DNA of 64,000 nt from Leifsonia sp040686855. Its GTDB lineage: Bacteria; Actinomycetota; Actinomycetes; Actinomycetales; Microbacteriaceae. Every line of letters starts with the position of its first letter. Positions within the stretch are counted from its first letter, which is position 1. Below are positions 1 to 8,981 of this stretch, piece after piece. Under the pieces are notes generated by a model, which did no database searches, was not told where the DNA came from, and worked only from the letters and a program-made list of their open reading frames with translations. Location of the stretch: NCBI RefSeq assembly GCF_040686855.1, contig NZ_JBFBOG010000003.1, positions 248,001 to 312,000 on the forward strand. Direction: 5' to 3'. The position numbers were made by a program, and so were the translations under genes.

Positions 1-110
1 ACGAGCAGGATGCCGGCGATGGTGAGCCACGTCACTCGCTTGTCGGAGCGCATCCGCTCCAGCGAGAACAGCGACCCGGGACGGCGCAGGGGAGAGGTGG
101 GCGTGGTCAT
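1..110 (-). CDS. N-terminus of a YhgE/Pip-like membrane protein (partial)
   Basis: Only the first 36-37 codons lie in the window; the gene runs off the left edge. The visible N-terminus has a basic cytoplasmic stretch (PLRRPGSLFSLERMRSDKR) followed by the start of a hydrophobic segment (VTWLTIAGILLV), as in the first membrane helix of YhgE/Pip-type exporters. Its ATG overlaps the TGA of the upstream MMPL gene (ATGA, 107-112), so the two are translationally coupled and probably act together. MMPL, YhgE/Pip and TetR genes commonly cluster in Actinobacteria. The family call rests on context and a short sequence, so it is tentative. Confidence 0.5.
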   Translation of the reverse strand, partial: MTTPTSPLRRPGSLFSLERMRSDKRVTWLTIAGILL

Positions 111-2989
111 CAGGCGTTCGTCTTCTCGAGGTGGGCGCCGTGCTCGGCGCGGTCGGTGTCGGTGAGGTCGGTGACGGGCGCCGCGGTGCGCGGCGCGCCG
201 GAGAGGTCGACGGCGGTCGGCTCGGCCGTGTCGGGCAGCAGATCGTCGAGGCCGGACGGGTCGACGCAGCTCACGACGAGCGCGAACGGACGCTCGTCGA
301 CGCGCGCCCGGCTGAGCGCCGCGGTCAGCTCGGCGCGGAGGCGGCGGCGCTCGACCGGGTCGGTCACGGTGTCGACCCCGTCCAGGGCCAGAAGCTTCGG
401 GCGGCTGTCGAGCGCGCGACGGACGTCCTCCACCGGGGTGTCGGAGTGATCGAGCCGCACGACCGAGGTGGCGGACCGGACTGCCGCCCCGCGCGTCGGC
501 AGGACGAACCCGGCGACCTTCACGATGCCGCCGTCGACGTGCGTCCGTCCGGTGATCGCCATCAGCAGCGCGAGGGCCGCGGTGCGGTCGCCGCCGTGCA
601 CGACCAGCACCTCGCCGTCGCCGAGCCGGAACGACACGTCGCCGACCAGCGTGCGCGTGCGCGTCGCGACCGTCAGGCCCTCTGCGGCGGCGACATCGGT
701 CGCGCCCGGCTCGGGCCAGTCGGCGAGCTGGAGCTCCTTCTGCAGGCCGTCGCCCTCGACGTCGAAGGACGGGAGGATGCGGTCGAGCCAGCGCGGCATC
801 CACCAGGCCTTGTCGCCGAGCAGCTGCAGCACCGCCGGCACCAGCGTCATGCGGACGATGAACGCGTCCACGAACACGCCGACGGCGAGGCCGAGCGCGA
901 TCGGCTTGATGGACGCGTCGCCTTCCGGCACGAACGCGGCGAACACCGAGATCATGATGATCGCGGCGGCGGTCACGACCTTGGCCGAGCCGACGAAGCC
1001 GCTCTGGATGGCGCGGCGCGCGTTGCCGCCGTGCACGTAGTCCTCGCGGATGCGGCTGACCAGGAAGACCTCGTAGTCCATCGCCAGTCCGAACAGCACG
1101 CCCATCAGGATGATCGGCATGAACGAGATGATCGGCCCGGTCTTGTCGACGTGCAGCGCATCCGACAGCCAGCCCCACTCGAACACGGCCGTCACGGCGC
1201 CGAACGCCACGCCCACCGACAGCAGGTAGCCGAGTGCCGCCTTGATCGGCACCGCGATCGAGCGGAACACCATCGTGAGCAGGATGAGCGACAGCCCGAC
1301 CACGAGAACGCCGAACGGCAGCAGGGCGCCGCCGAGCCGCGACGACACGTCGATCTGCGCGGCGGTGTTGCCGGTGACCTTGAGGTCGACGCCGTACTCG
1401 TCGAGGAAGTGCTGGTGCTTCGCGCGGATCTCGGCGACGAGGTCGGCGGTCTTGGGATCGTCCGGGCCGGTGGTCGGCACGACCTGCACGATCCCGGTGT
1501 CGGCGGTCGCGTTCGGGGTCGCCAGCGGCACCGAGGCGACGCCCGGCATGTCGGCGATCTCGTCGCCGATCTTCTTCATGAGACCGAGCGGGTCGGTGCT
1601 CTGGATGATGGACCCGGTCACGATCAGCGGCCCGTTGTAGCCGGGGCCGAAGTGCTCGGAGACGAGGTCGTACGCGACGCGTGCGGACGAGCTCTCGGGC
1701 TGCGAGCCGGCGTCGGGCAGAGCCAGCCGCAGCTGCAGCGCCGGGAGGGCGGCGATGCCGAGGCCGACGATGACGGCCACGACGGTGACGATCGGGAAGC
1801 GCGTGACGGCACGCACCCAGCCGCGGAAGAACCCGCGGGGGATCTCGGCGTTCGCCGCGTGCGCGAAGTCGGCGGCGGGAGCGGGCGTGGGCTCCGGAGA
1901 AGGCGTCTCCTCGCCTTCGGCCGCAGCCGCCGCGCGACGCTTCTCCTCGCGGGCCGCCTTGCGGCGACCAGGGGTGAGGCGGGCTCCGGCGAAGCCAAGC
2001 AGCGCCGGGGTGAGCGTCAGCGCGATGATGACGGCGACGGCCACAGCGGCCGACGCCGCGATGCCCATCGTGGTGAGGAAGGGGATGTTCGCGACGGCCA
2101 GACCGGCCAGCGCGATGATGACCGTGATGCCCGCGAACAGCACCGCCGACCCGGCGGTCGCGACGGCTCGCGCGGCGGACTCCTCCGGTGGTACCCCGGC
2201 CTTCAACTGCCCCTGATGTCTCGAGATGATGAACAGCGAGTAGTCGATCCCCACCGCGAGTCCGAGCATGAGCGCCAGCATCGGCGTGGTCGACGAGATC
2301 GACCCGAAGAGCGTCGCGATGAAGATCAGGCACATCGAGATGGCGACGCCGAGGATGGCCGTGAGCAGCGGCATCCCGGCAGCGAGGAACGAGCCGAACG
2401 TGACGATCAGCACGACGAGCGCGATCCCCACGCCGATCAGCTCGATCACCGACAGCGTCGGCAGGTTCTGTGAGAACAGCTGACCGCCGACGGCCGACTT
2501 CGAGCCGTCGGGGAGCTGCTTCGCGAGGTCGGCGCCGACCGCCTTGATGTCGTCCTTCGTCTCAGCCGTCACCGTGGTCATCTGACCCTTCAGCTGCACG
2601 GTGATGATCGCGGCGGAGCGGTCGTCGGACACGAGGTCCTTGACCTGGTCGGAGTACGGGGACGTGACGCCCGAGACGCCGTCGACGTCCTTCAGGTCGG
2701 TCACCGCGTCCTCGATCGGCTTCTTCACGTCGCTGTCGTCGACGGTGTGCCCGTCGGGAGCGACCACCACGATCTGCGCGGTGGTGCCGCTGACCTGCGG
2801 GAACGTGCGGCTCAGCGTGTCGAGCGCTTCTTGCGATTCGGTGCCCGGGATGCTGAAGCTGTTGTCCGTACCCTGGTTGAGGAGCAGGGCGCCGCCGCCG
2901 AGGAGGGCGAGGAGGCCGATCCAGAGGATCAGGACCAGCTTGCGGGCGCGGTAGGCCCACCGGCCGACCGAGTACAGGAGCGAGGACAC
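110..2989 (-). CDS. MMPL/RND-family transporter with C-terminal degenerate ABC-ATPase-like domain
   Basis: A 959-residue membrane transporter of the MMPL/RND superfamily, expected to move lipids or hydrophobic compounds using the proton gradient. It has the typical two-half layout: TM1 (about 18-38), an extracellular domain, a bundle of TM helices with GIDYS at 248-251, a second extracellular domain, and a second bundle with AMDYEVF around D638-Y639; the Asp-Tyr pairs are the family's proton-relay residues. The last 190 or so residues are not MMPL. They read like an ABC ATPase with a degraded Walker A (HGGDRTAALALL, about 798-809, no Lys) and a Walker-B-like LLALDGVD (about 866-873). I chose the GTG at 2987-2989 because GGAG lies 5 nt upstream and the protein then starts at the conserved first helix. 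It is divergent from a TetR gene with shared operators, so repression by that TetR is likely. Confidence 0.88.
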   Translation of the reverse strand: MSSLLYSVGRWAYRARKLVLILWIGLLALLGGGALLLNQGTDNSFSIPGTESQEALDTLSRTFPQVSGTTAQIVVVAPDGHTVDDSDVKKPIEDAVTDLKDVDGVSGVTSPYSDQVKDLVSDDRSAAIITVQLKGQMTTVTAETKDDIKAVGADLAKQLPDGSKSAVGGQLFSQNLPTLSVIELIGVGIALVVLIVTFGSFLAAGMPLLTAILGVAISMCLIFIATLFGSISSTTPMLALMLGLAVGIDYSLFIISRHQGQLKAGVPPEESAARAVATAGSAVLFAGITVIIALAGLAVANIPFLTTMGIAASAAVAVAVIIALTLTPALLGFAGARLTPGRRKAAREEKRRAAAAAEGEETPSPEPTPAPAADFAHAANAEIPRGFFRGWVRAVTRFPIVTVVAVIVGLGIAALPALQLRLALPDAGSQPESSSARVAYDLVSEHFGPGYNGPLIVTGSIIQSTDPLGLMKKIGDEIADMPGVASVPLATPNATADTGIVQVVPTTGPDDPKTADLVAEIRAKHQHFLDEYGVDLKVTGNTAAQIDVSSRLGGALLPFGVLVVGLSLILLTMVFRSIAVPIKAALGYLLSVGVAFGAVTAVFEWGWLSDALHVDKTGPIISFMPIILMGVLFGLAMDYEVFLVSRIREDYVHGGNARRAIQSGFVGSAKVVTAAAIIMISVFAAFVPEGDASIKPIALGLAVGVFVDAFIVRMTLVPAVLQLLGDKAWWMPRWLDRILPSFDVEGDGLQKELQLADWPEPGATDVAAAEGLTVATRTRTLVGDVSFRLGDGEVLVVHGGDRTAALALLMAITGRTHVDGGIVKVAGFVLPTRGAAVRSATSVVRLDHSDTPVEDVRRALDSRPKLLALDGVDTVTDPVERRRLRAELTAALSRARVDERPFALVVSCVDPSGLDDLLPDTAEPTAVDLSGAPRTAAPVTDLTDTDRAEHGAHLEKTNA

Positions 2990-3033
2990 GGGTTCTCCAG
3001 TGGGTGAGTACCGAAAGCGACGTAGAACAGTTC

Positions 3034-3082
3034 GATACACCGTTGTATCCGTACAGAACCGTATCGGATACACTGCTGTATC
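3034..3082. promoter_or_regulatory. Twin palindromic operators between MMPL and tetR
   Basis: Two copies of GATACA-N4-TGTATC lie at 3034-3049 and 3067-3082, 33 bp apart, that is about three helical turns on one DNA face. The GTATCCG at 3045-3051 and CGGATAC at 3065-3071 also pair as an outer inverted repeat. They sit between the divergent MMPL and TetR starts, so the adjacent TetR protein is the expected ligand and probably controls both directions. Confidence 0.8.
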
Positions 3083-3109
3083 GAAAGTTGGATTCAGGAA
3101 GGTTTCAGC

Positions 3110-3772
3110 TTGAACAGCACGACTCTCACCGACGACGCCCCCGCCGAGTCCGGCCGGCGCCGGCGCACACGGGCGCGCCTGCTCGACGCGGCCTTCGAGG
3201 TCTTCGCCGACCAGGGGGTCAGCGCGGCAAGCGTCGAGACGATCGTGGAGGCGGCCGGATTCACGCGAGGCGCGTTCTACTCCAACTTCTCCACCAAGGA
3301 GGAGCTGTTCCTGGCGCTCATCGAGCGTGAGATGGGGATGCGGCTGGAGCAGCTGAACGCGGGCGTCGAGCAGTTCCTCACCCCGCTCGTCGGCGAGCAG
3401 GGTGCTGGGCTCGATGACGAGGACGTGCTGGCGACGATCACGCGCATCCTGGAGCTGCAGTCCGACGATCGCCGCTGGTGGCTCGTGCAGGCCGAGTTCC
3501 AGCTGATGGCGCTGCGCGACCACTCCATCGCGGCCGACTACCTGCGCTACTACGACGAGTTCTTCGCCGAGCTGACCCAGATCGTCGTGCAGGCGCTCGC
3601 GAGCGCCGGACGCCGGTTCACCATCGAGCCCGCGGAGGCCGTGCGGGTGATCGCCGAGCTGTGCGCCAACGGCGAGGCGCGGGCGGTGCTCGCCGACGAC
3701 CAGCGCACCTTCCCCGAGCGGTTGTCGGAATCCGTGCCCGCCATCCTGCTGGCCCTCACCGAGCGCGTGTGA
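3110..3772 (+). CDS. TetR-family transcriptional regulator
   Basis: A 220-residue TetR repressor. After a short basic leader, residues about 17-65 form the HTH domain (RRRTRARLLDAAFEVFADQG, then AGFTRGAFYSNFSTKEELF, the classic recognition-helix region). The remainder is a helical ligand-binding domain. The start is a TTG preceded by AGGAAGG with 7 nt spacing; no better in-frame start exists. It is divergent from the MMPL and YhgE/Pip pair, and the two GATACA-N4-TGTATC palindromes in the intergenic region are its likely binding sites, giving autoregulation and control of the transporter. The ligand cannot be told from sequence. Confidence 0.9.
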   Translation: MNSTTLTDDAPAESGRRRRTRARLLDAAFEVFADQGVSAASVETIVEAAGFTRGAFYSNFSTKEELFLALIEREMGMRLEQLNAGVEQFLTPLVGEQGAGLDDEDVLATITRILELQSDDRRWWLVQAEFQLMALRDHSIAADYLRYYDEFFAELTQIVVQALASAGRRFTIEPAEAVRVIAELCANGEARAVLADDQRTFPERLSESVPAILLALTERV

Positions 3773-3820
3773 TCCGGCGCGTTTGAGCGTTCCCCAAGCC
3801 GGGCGGTCTAGTGTCGACGG

Positions 3821-4726
3821 ATGCGACCCGAAGCATCCCGAGACACCCGCGCGCCGCGCGCCTCCCGTGTGCTCCGCGCCGTCGCCGTGCTGGCCGCCGC
3901 GTCCGCCGCCCTCCTCCTGAGCGGCTGCTCCGGCGCGCCCTCGAGCGCGGGTGCACCGCGGCCGGCGGCCACGTCCGTCCCCGCGCCCACCCAGACGCCC
4001 GATCCTTTCCCGAAGGAACCGCTCACCGCGTCCACCCGGTACGTCGCGGTCGGCGACTCGTACGCCGCCGGCATGGGCGGGGGAGCAGAGCAGGGCAAGT
4101 GCCGGCTCAGCCCGAACGGCTACCCGTCGGCGTTCGCCCGCAAGGCGGCCGTCGACCTCGTCGTGAACGCCGCCTGCGCCGGAGCCACCACCTCCGACCT
4201 CCTCAAGCACCAGTTGATCGCCCTCGACGAGCGCACCGACCTGGTCACCGTGAGCATCGGCGGCAACGACCTCGGCGTCGCCGAGATCGCCGGGAGCTGC
4301 GCCGCAGGCAAAGCGGCCGCCTGCCGGAACCAGGTCACCGCGGCCCTCTCGCTGCTGAACGTGCTGCCCGACCGGCTGGATACGGTCTACAGCGCCATCG
4401 CTCAGGCTGCCCCGAATGCCCGCATCGTCGTGACCGGCTACACGCTGCTCTACGACGCGTCCGATCCCTCGGCCCCCGACTTCCAGACCGCCGCGGCCAT
4501 CAACGCGGCGACCATCGGCCTCAACGAGGTCATCCGCCAGGCGGTCGACCAGCAGCGCGCCGACGGCAAGCCCCTGACGTACCTCCCGGTCGACTTCACC
4601 GGGCACGCCATCGGCGACAGGACGCCGTGGCTGAACACCTCGGGGGCTGACGTCTTCCATCCCACCGCCGCGGGCTACGCGGAGTACGCGAGCCGGCTCA
4701 TCCAGCTGCTCGGCAAGGCGCAGTAG
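3821..4726 (+). CDS. SGNH/GDSL-family lipoprotein hydrolase
   Basis: A 301-residue secreted esterase or lipase of the SGNH family. It has a signal peptide with lipobox LLLSGC at about 30-35, so it should be anchored as a lipoprotein outside the membrane. The SGNH blocks are visible: GDSYAAG (nucleophile Ser), an oxyanion Gly in NAACAGATTSDL, GGND, and DVFHPTAAGY carrying the catalytic Asp-His pair. The substrate is unknown. The ATG follows a TAGTGT box by 6 nt with no Shine-Dalgarno sequence, which suggests a leaderless mRNA. It lies between tetR and otsA on the same strand but has its own apparent promoter. Confidence 0.9.
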   Translation: MRPEASRDTRAPRASRVLRAVAVLAAASAALLLSGCSGAPSSAGAPRPAATSVPAPTQTPDPFPKEPLTASTRYVAVGDSYAAGMGGGAEQGKCRLSPNGYPSAFARKAAVDLVVNAACAGATTSDLLKHQLIALDERTDLVTVSIGGNDLGVAEIAGSCAAGKAAACRNQVTAALSLLNVLPDRLDTVYSAIAQAAPNARIVVTGYTLLYDASDPSAPDFQTAAAINAATIGLNEVIRQAVDQQRADGKPLTYLPVDFTGHAIGDRTPWLNTSGADVFHPTAAGYAEYASRLIQLLGKAQ

Positions 4727-4785
4727 GGGCGCTGGTACCCTGTCTGGTGTCTCACGCCGAGAGCCATACAGGGAGTTGACCGACC

Positions 4786-6300
4786 ATCACCGCGACGCCA
4801 GAACCGACGACCTACGACCTGATCATCGTCTCCAACCGCCTCCCGGTCGACCGGGTGGTGGACGACGACGGCAACGCGGACTGGCGGCCGTCGCCGGGCG
4901 GCCTGGTCGCGGCGTTGGAGCCGGTCATGCGGTCGCAGGACGGCGTGTGGATCGGCTGGGCCGGCGTCTCCGACGAGGAGATCGAGCCGTTCGAGGCGGG
5001 CGGGATCAACATCCTGCCGGTGCCGCTCAGCGAGCAGGAGCTGCAGGAGTACTACGAGGGCTTCTCCAACGACACGCTGTGGCCGCTCTACCATGACGTC
5101 ATCGCGCAGCCGTCGTACCACCGGGAGTGGTGGGAGAGCTACGTCAAGGTGAACCGCCGCTTCGCCGAGGCCGCCGCCTCGGTCGCCGCGAAGGGCGCCG
5201 TGGTGTGGGTGCACGACTACCAGCTGCAGCTGGTCCCCGCGATGCTCCGGGAGCTGCGCCAAGATCTCGTCATCGGGTTCTTCAACCACATCCCGTTCCC
5301 GCCGTACGGCATCTACTCGCAGCTGCCCTGGCGGCGGCAGATCATCGACGGTCTGCTCGGCGCCGACGTCATCGGATTCCAGCGGGTCGCGGACGCGGGC
5401 AACTTCTCCCGCGCCGTCCGGCGGCTCAAGGGGTACGAGACGCGCGGCCCGATCATCGAGGTGCCGATCGACACGGACGACCCGGAGGCCGGGTCCCACC
5501 GCCACGTCACGACCGACCGTCGCGGCGGCCTGGTGCGCACGGTGCTCGCGCGGGCGTTCCCCATCTCGATCGACGCCGACCAGTACCAAGACCTGGCTCG
5601 TCGCCCGGAGATCCAGGCGCGCGCCCGCGAGATCCGCGAGGAGCTGGGCAATCCCGAGAAGATCATGCTCGGCGTCGACCGGCTCGACTACACGAAGGGC
5701 ATCGGCCACCGGTTGAAGGCGTTCGGTGAGCTCCTGGCGGAGGGCCGGGTGAAGGCCGAGGATGTCACGCTCGTCCAGGTCGCGAGCCCGAGCCGGGAGC
5801 GCGTTGAGACCTACCGCCAGCTGCGCGACGAGATCGAGCTGACCGTCGGCCGGATCAACGGCGACTACTCCACGCTGGGCCACACGGCGGTCGCGTATCT
5901 CCACCACGGGTACCCGCGCGAGGAGATGGTGGCGCTGTATCTGGCCGCCGACGTCATGCTGGTCACGGCCCTCCGCGACGGCATGAACCTCGTCGCGAAG
6001 GAGTACGTCGCCACCCGCGTGGACGAGGACGGTGTGCTGGTCCTGAGCGAGTTCGCCGGCGCCTCCGACGAGCTGCGGCAGGCGCTGCTGATCAACCCGC
6101 ACGACATCGAAGGCCTCAAGGACACCGTCATGCAGGCGCTCGCGATGCCGAAGCGCGACCGCACCCGGCGCATGCGCGCCCTGCGCAAGAAGGTGCTCAC
6201 CAACGACGTCGCCCGCTGGTCCGCCTCCTTCCTCGACGCTCTCACCCGCAGCGCGCACGGCGACCACCCGCTCCAGGACCCGCCGGTCAACCGGCGCTGA
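4786..6300 (+). CDS. otsA: Trehalose-6-phosphate synthase (non-ATG start)
   Basis: A GT20 enzyme that makes trehalose 6-phosphate from UDP-glucose and glucose 6-phosphate. The conserved N-terminal motif IIVSNRLPVDR (4822-4854) is complete. Later motifs include WVHDYQLQLVP, GFFNHIPFPP, GVDRLDYTKGI and RDGMNLVAKEYVA, all usual for OtsA. The first in-frame ATG/GTG/TTG is the GTG at 4855, which lies after the VSNRLPV motif and would remove part of the substrate site; a TGA at 4777-4779 bounds the frame. The likely start is ATC at 4786-4788, with GGGAG ten nt upstream, giving about 504 residues. CTG at 4819 is another option. otsB follows 38 nt downstream. The function is near certain; the start is not. 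Confidence 0.9.
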   Translation: MTATPEPTTYDLIIVSNRLPVDRVVDDDGNADWRPSPGGLVAALEPVMRSQDGVWIGWAGVSDEEIEPFEAGGINILPVPLSEQELQEYYEGFSNDTLWPLYHDVIAQPSYHREWWESYVKVNRRFAEAAASVAAKGAVVWVHDYQLQLVPAMLRELRQDLVIGFFNHIPFPPYGIYSQLPWRRQIIDGLLGADVIGFQRVADAGNFSRAVRRLKGYETRGPIIEVPIDTDDPEAGSHRHVTTDRRGGLVRTVLARAFPISIDADQYQDLARRPEIQARAREIREELGNPEKIMLGVDRLDYTKGIGHRLKAFGELLAEGRVKAEDVTLVQVASPSRERVETYRQLRDEIELTVGRINGDYSTLGHTAVAYLHHGYPREEMVALYLAADVMLVTALRDGMNLVAKEYVATRVDEDGVLVLSEFAGASDELRQALLINPHDIEGLKDTVMQALAMPKRDRTRRMRALRKKVLTNDVARWSASFLDALTRSAHGDHPLQDPPVNRR

Positions 6301-6338
6301 GCCCATCCACTGTTCGCTCCTCCCCGTCTGAAAGCCGC

Positions 6339-7163
6339 ATGACCGACACCGCCTCGCACCTCCCTCCCGCCTCCGCCGTCGCCCTCGCCACCGCACTGCA
6401 GAAGCTGGCGACGACCGACCGCCTGCTTCTGGCGCTCGACTTCGACGGGACGCTCGCGCCCTTCGTCGACGTCCCCCGCGGCGCCCGCGCTCTGCCCGAG
6501 TCCAAGGCCGCGCTCGACCGGCTCGAGCACCTGCCGAACACGTGGGTCGCCTACGTGTCGGGGCGTCCGCTGTCGAGCCTGGAGGTCGTGACGGAGGCCG
6601 ATGCGGATGCGCTGCTCATCGGCTCGCACGGGGTCGAGATCCGCTTCGGGCGCGACGGGGTGTCGCTCGACCTCTCGCCCACCGAGCAGGAGACGCTGGA
6701 ACGGCTGGGCGACGTGCTCGGCGCCCTGGTGGACGACATGCCGGGCGCGAAGCTGGAGACGAAGCCCGTCGGGTACGGCGTGCACTACCGGCTCGTCGAG
6801 GGCGACCGCGACGCCGAGGTCGTCGCCCGGGCGCGCGAGGCGGCCGCGACCGTGAGCGACGCGCTCACCATCCGCTACGGCAAGGACATCATCGAGTTCT
6901 CGATCCGCGAGGCGCACAAGGGCGACGGGGTCGAGCGGCTGCGTGAGTACACGAAGGCGACCGCCGTGCTGTTCGCGGGCGACGACGTGACCGACGAGGA
7001 CGGCTTCTCGGTGCTCCGTCCCGCCGATGGCGACGTCGGCATCAAGGTCGGGAGGGGCGAGACGGCGGCGCAGTACCGGGTCGCCGACGAGCGCGCGATC
7101 GCGACGCTGCTGACCCTGCTGGCCCAGGCGCGCGAAGCCCACCTGAAGTCGTCCACAGACTGA
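6339..7163 (+). CDS. otsB: Trehalose-6-phosphate phosphatase
   Basis: A 274-residue HAD-superfamily phosphatase that dephosphorylates trehalose 6-phosphate to trehalose, completing the OtsAB pathway. HAD motif I is LALDFDGTLAPF at about 32-43 with both catalytic Asp residues. Motif II corresponds to YVSGRPLSSLE, and the motif III/IV region is KGDGVERL followed by FAGDDVTDEDGF. Length is normal for actinobacterial OtsB. It begins 38 nt after otsA on the same strand and is probably cotranscribed. Trehalose made this way serves as an osmotic and stress protectant in Actinobacteria. Confidence 0.95.
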   Translation: MTDTASHLPPASAVALATALQKLATTDRLLLALDFDGTLAPFVDVPRGARALPESKAALDRLEHLPNTWVAYVSGRPLSSLEVVTEADADALLIGSHGVEIRFGRDGVSLDLSPTEQETLERLGDVLGALVDDMPGAKLETKPVGYGVHYRLVEGDRDAEVVARAREAAATVSDALTIRYGKDIIEFSIREAHKGDGVERLREYTKATAVLFAGDDVTDEDGFSVLRPADGDVGIKVGRGETAAQYRVADERAIATLLTLLAQAREAHLKSSTD

Positions 7164-7222
7164 CCCGACCGCGGGTTCTCCACCGTTCTGGACACATGGT
7201 CGGAGGGGCATTCGAGACGTCC

Positions 7223-7234
7223 TAGAGTTGTTCC
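7223..7234 (+). promoter_or_regulatory. -10 box of a leaderless ilvD promoter
   Basis: TAGAGT at 7223-7228 is followed by exactly 6 nt and the ilvD ATG. There is no Shine-Dalgarno sequence, so the transcription start probably coincides with the start codon. Confidence 0.5.
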
Positions 7235-8929
7235 ATGCCAGAAGTCGATTGGAAACCGCGTTCGCGCGTCGTCACGGACGGGATCGAAGCCACCACCAGC
7301 CGCGGGATGCTCCGCGCCGTCGGCATGGGCGATGAAGACTGGGAGAAGCCGCAGATCGGCATCGCCTCGTCCTGGAACGAGATCACGCCCTGCAACCTCT
7401 CGCTCGACCGTCTCGCGCAGGGCGCGAAAGAGGGCGTGCACGCGGGTGGCGGCTATCCGCTCCAGTTCGGCACCATCTCGGTCTCCGACGGCATCTCCAT
7501 GGGCCACGAGGGCATGCACTTCTCGCTGGTGTCGCGCGAGGTCATCGCCGACTCGGTCGAGACGGTGATGATGGCCGAACGGCTCGACGGCACCGTCCTG
7601 CTCGCGGGCTGCGACAAGTCGCTCCCCGGCATGCTCATGGCGGCCGCGCGACTCGACCTCTCGGCGGTCTTCCTCTACGCCGGGTCGATCGCGCCGGGCT
7701 GGGTGAAGCTCTCCGACGGCACCGAGAAGGACGTCACGATCATCGACTCCTTCGAGGCGGTCGGCGCGTGCAAGGCCGGCAAGATGAGCGAAGAAGACCT
7801 GAAGCGCATCGAATGCGCCATCGCTCCGGGCGAGGGCGCCTGCGGCGGCATGTACACCGCCAACACCATGGCGTCCGTGGCCGAAGCGCTCGGCATGAGC
7901 CTCCCGGGCTCGGCCGCGCCGCCCTCGGCGGACCGCCGCCGCGACTACTACGCGCACCGCTCCGGCGAGGCCGTGGTCAACCTGCTCAAGAAGGGCATCA
8001 CGGCCCGCGACATCATGACCAAGGAGGCGTTCGAGAACGCCATCGCCGTGGTCATGGCGTTCGGCGGCTCCACCAACGCGGTGCTGCACCTGCTCGCCAT
8101 CGCGCACGAGGCCGAGGTCGACCTCACGATCGACGACTTCAACCGCATCGGCGACAAGGTGCCGCACATCGGCGACCTCAAGCCGTTCGGAAAGTACGTG
8201 ATGAACGACGTCGACCGCCACGGCGGCGTGCCGGTCGTCATGAAGGCGCTGCTCGACGCGGGCCTGCTGCACGGCGACTGCCTCACCGTGACCGGCAAGA
8301 CGGTCGCCGAGAACCTGGCCGAGATCAACCCGCCGGCTCCGGACGGCGAGGTCATGCGGTCGCTCGACAACCCCATCCACCCCACCGGCGGCATCACCAT
8401 CCTCAAGGGTTCGATGGCCCCCGAGGGCGCCGTGGTCAAGACGGCCGGCTTCGACGCCACCGTCTTCGAGGGCCCGGCGCGGGTCTTCGAGCGCGAGCGC
8501 GCTGCGATGGACGCGCTGACCGAGGGCACCATCAAGGCCGGCGACGTGGTCGTCATCCGCTACGAGGGCCCCAAGGGCGGCCCGGGCATGCGCGAGATGC
8601 TGGCGATCACCGCCGCCATCAAGGGCGCGGGCCTCGGCAAGGATGTACTACTATTGACGGACGGACGATTCTCAGGCGGCACAACCGGCCTGTGCATCGG
8701 CCACATAGCACCCGAAGCGGTGGACGCAGGTCCCATCGCCTTCGTGCGCGATGGTGATCTGATACGGGTCGATATCGCGGCTCGCTCCCTCGACCTACTT
8801 GTCGACGAGTCCGAGCTGACCGCCCGCCGTGAAGGCTGGGCGCCTCTTCCTCCGCGCTATACCCGTGGCGTTCTCGCGAAGTTCTCCAAGCTCGTGCGCT
8901 CCGCAGCTGAAGGAGCCGTCACCGGCTGA
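7235..8929 (+). CDS. ilvD: Dihydroxyacid dehydratase
   Basis: A 564-residue IlvD/Edd-family Fe-S dehydratase, third enzyme of valine and isoleucine synthesis. Cluster-ligand cysteines are seen in ITPCNLS, AGCDKSLPG and EGACGGMYTANTM; TDGRFSGG and the C-terminal AP-rich domain are intact. The ATG follows TAGAGT by 6 nt, suggesting a leaderless transcript. It is followed after 52 nt by ilvB. Oddity: from about 8641 the codon use changes abruptly, with runs such as GTA CTA CTA TTG and GGA CGA TTC TCA and ATA codons, whereas the first 470 codons are almost all G/C-ending. The protein sequence stays conserved, so the 3' segment may be a recombination patch. Confidence 0.96.
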   Translation: MPEVDWKPRSRVVTDGIEATTSRGMLRAVGMGDEDWEKPQIGIASSWNEITPCNLSLDRLAQGAKEGVHAGGGYPLQFGTISVSDGISMGHEGMHFSLVSREVIADSVETVMMAERLDGTVLLAGCDKSLPGMLMAAARLDLSAVFLYAGSIAPGWVKLSDGTEKDVTIIDSFEAVGACKAGKMSEEDLKRIECAIAPGEGACGGMYTANTMASVAEALGMSLPGSAAPPSADRRRDYYAHRSGEAVVNLLKKGITARDIMTKEAFENAIAVVMAFGGSTNAVLHLLAIAHEAEVDLTIDDFNRIGDKVPHIGDLKPFGKYVMNDVDRHGGVPVVMKALLDAGLLHGDCLTVTGKTVAENLAEINPPAPDGEVMRSLDNPIHPTGGITILKGSMAPEGAVVKTAGFDATVFEGPARVFERERAAMDALTEGTIKAGDVVVIRYEGPKGGPGMREMLAITAAIKGAGLGKDVLLLTDGRFSGGTTGLCIGHIAPEAVDAGPIAFVRDGDLIRVDIAARSLDLLVDESELTARREGWAPLPPRYTRGVLAKFSKLVRSAAEGAVTG

Positions 8930-8981
8930 GGCATAGCTCCGCACCGAAAACCATCTTCGTACGTAAGGGACTGATAAAGGC

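Noticed and set aside
131..2473. 780-codon open frame antisense to the MMPL gene, and similar long antisense frames throughout
   Set aside because: High GC depletes stop codons on both strands. The translations are Arg/Gly/Asp-rich with no domain motifs, while the opposite strand carries a complete MMPL protein.
4776..5096. TTG at 4776 with good ribosome site as the otsA start
   Set aside because: It is in a different frame (MTDHHRDARTDD...) and would need a frameshift within 12 codons. The ATC at 4786 keeps the frame.
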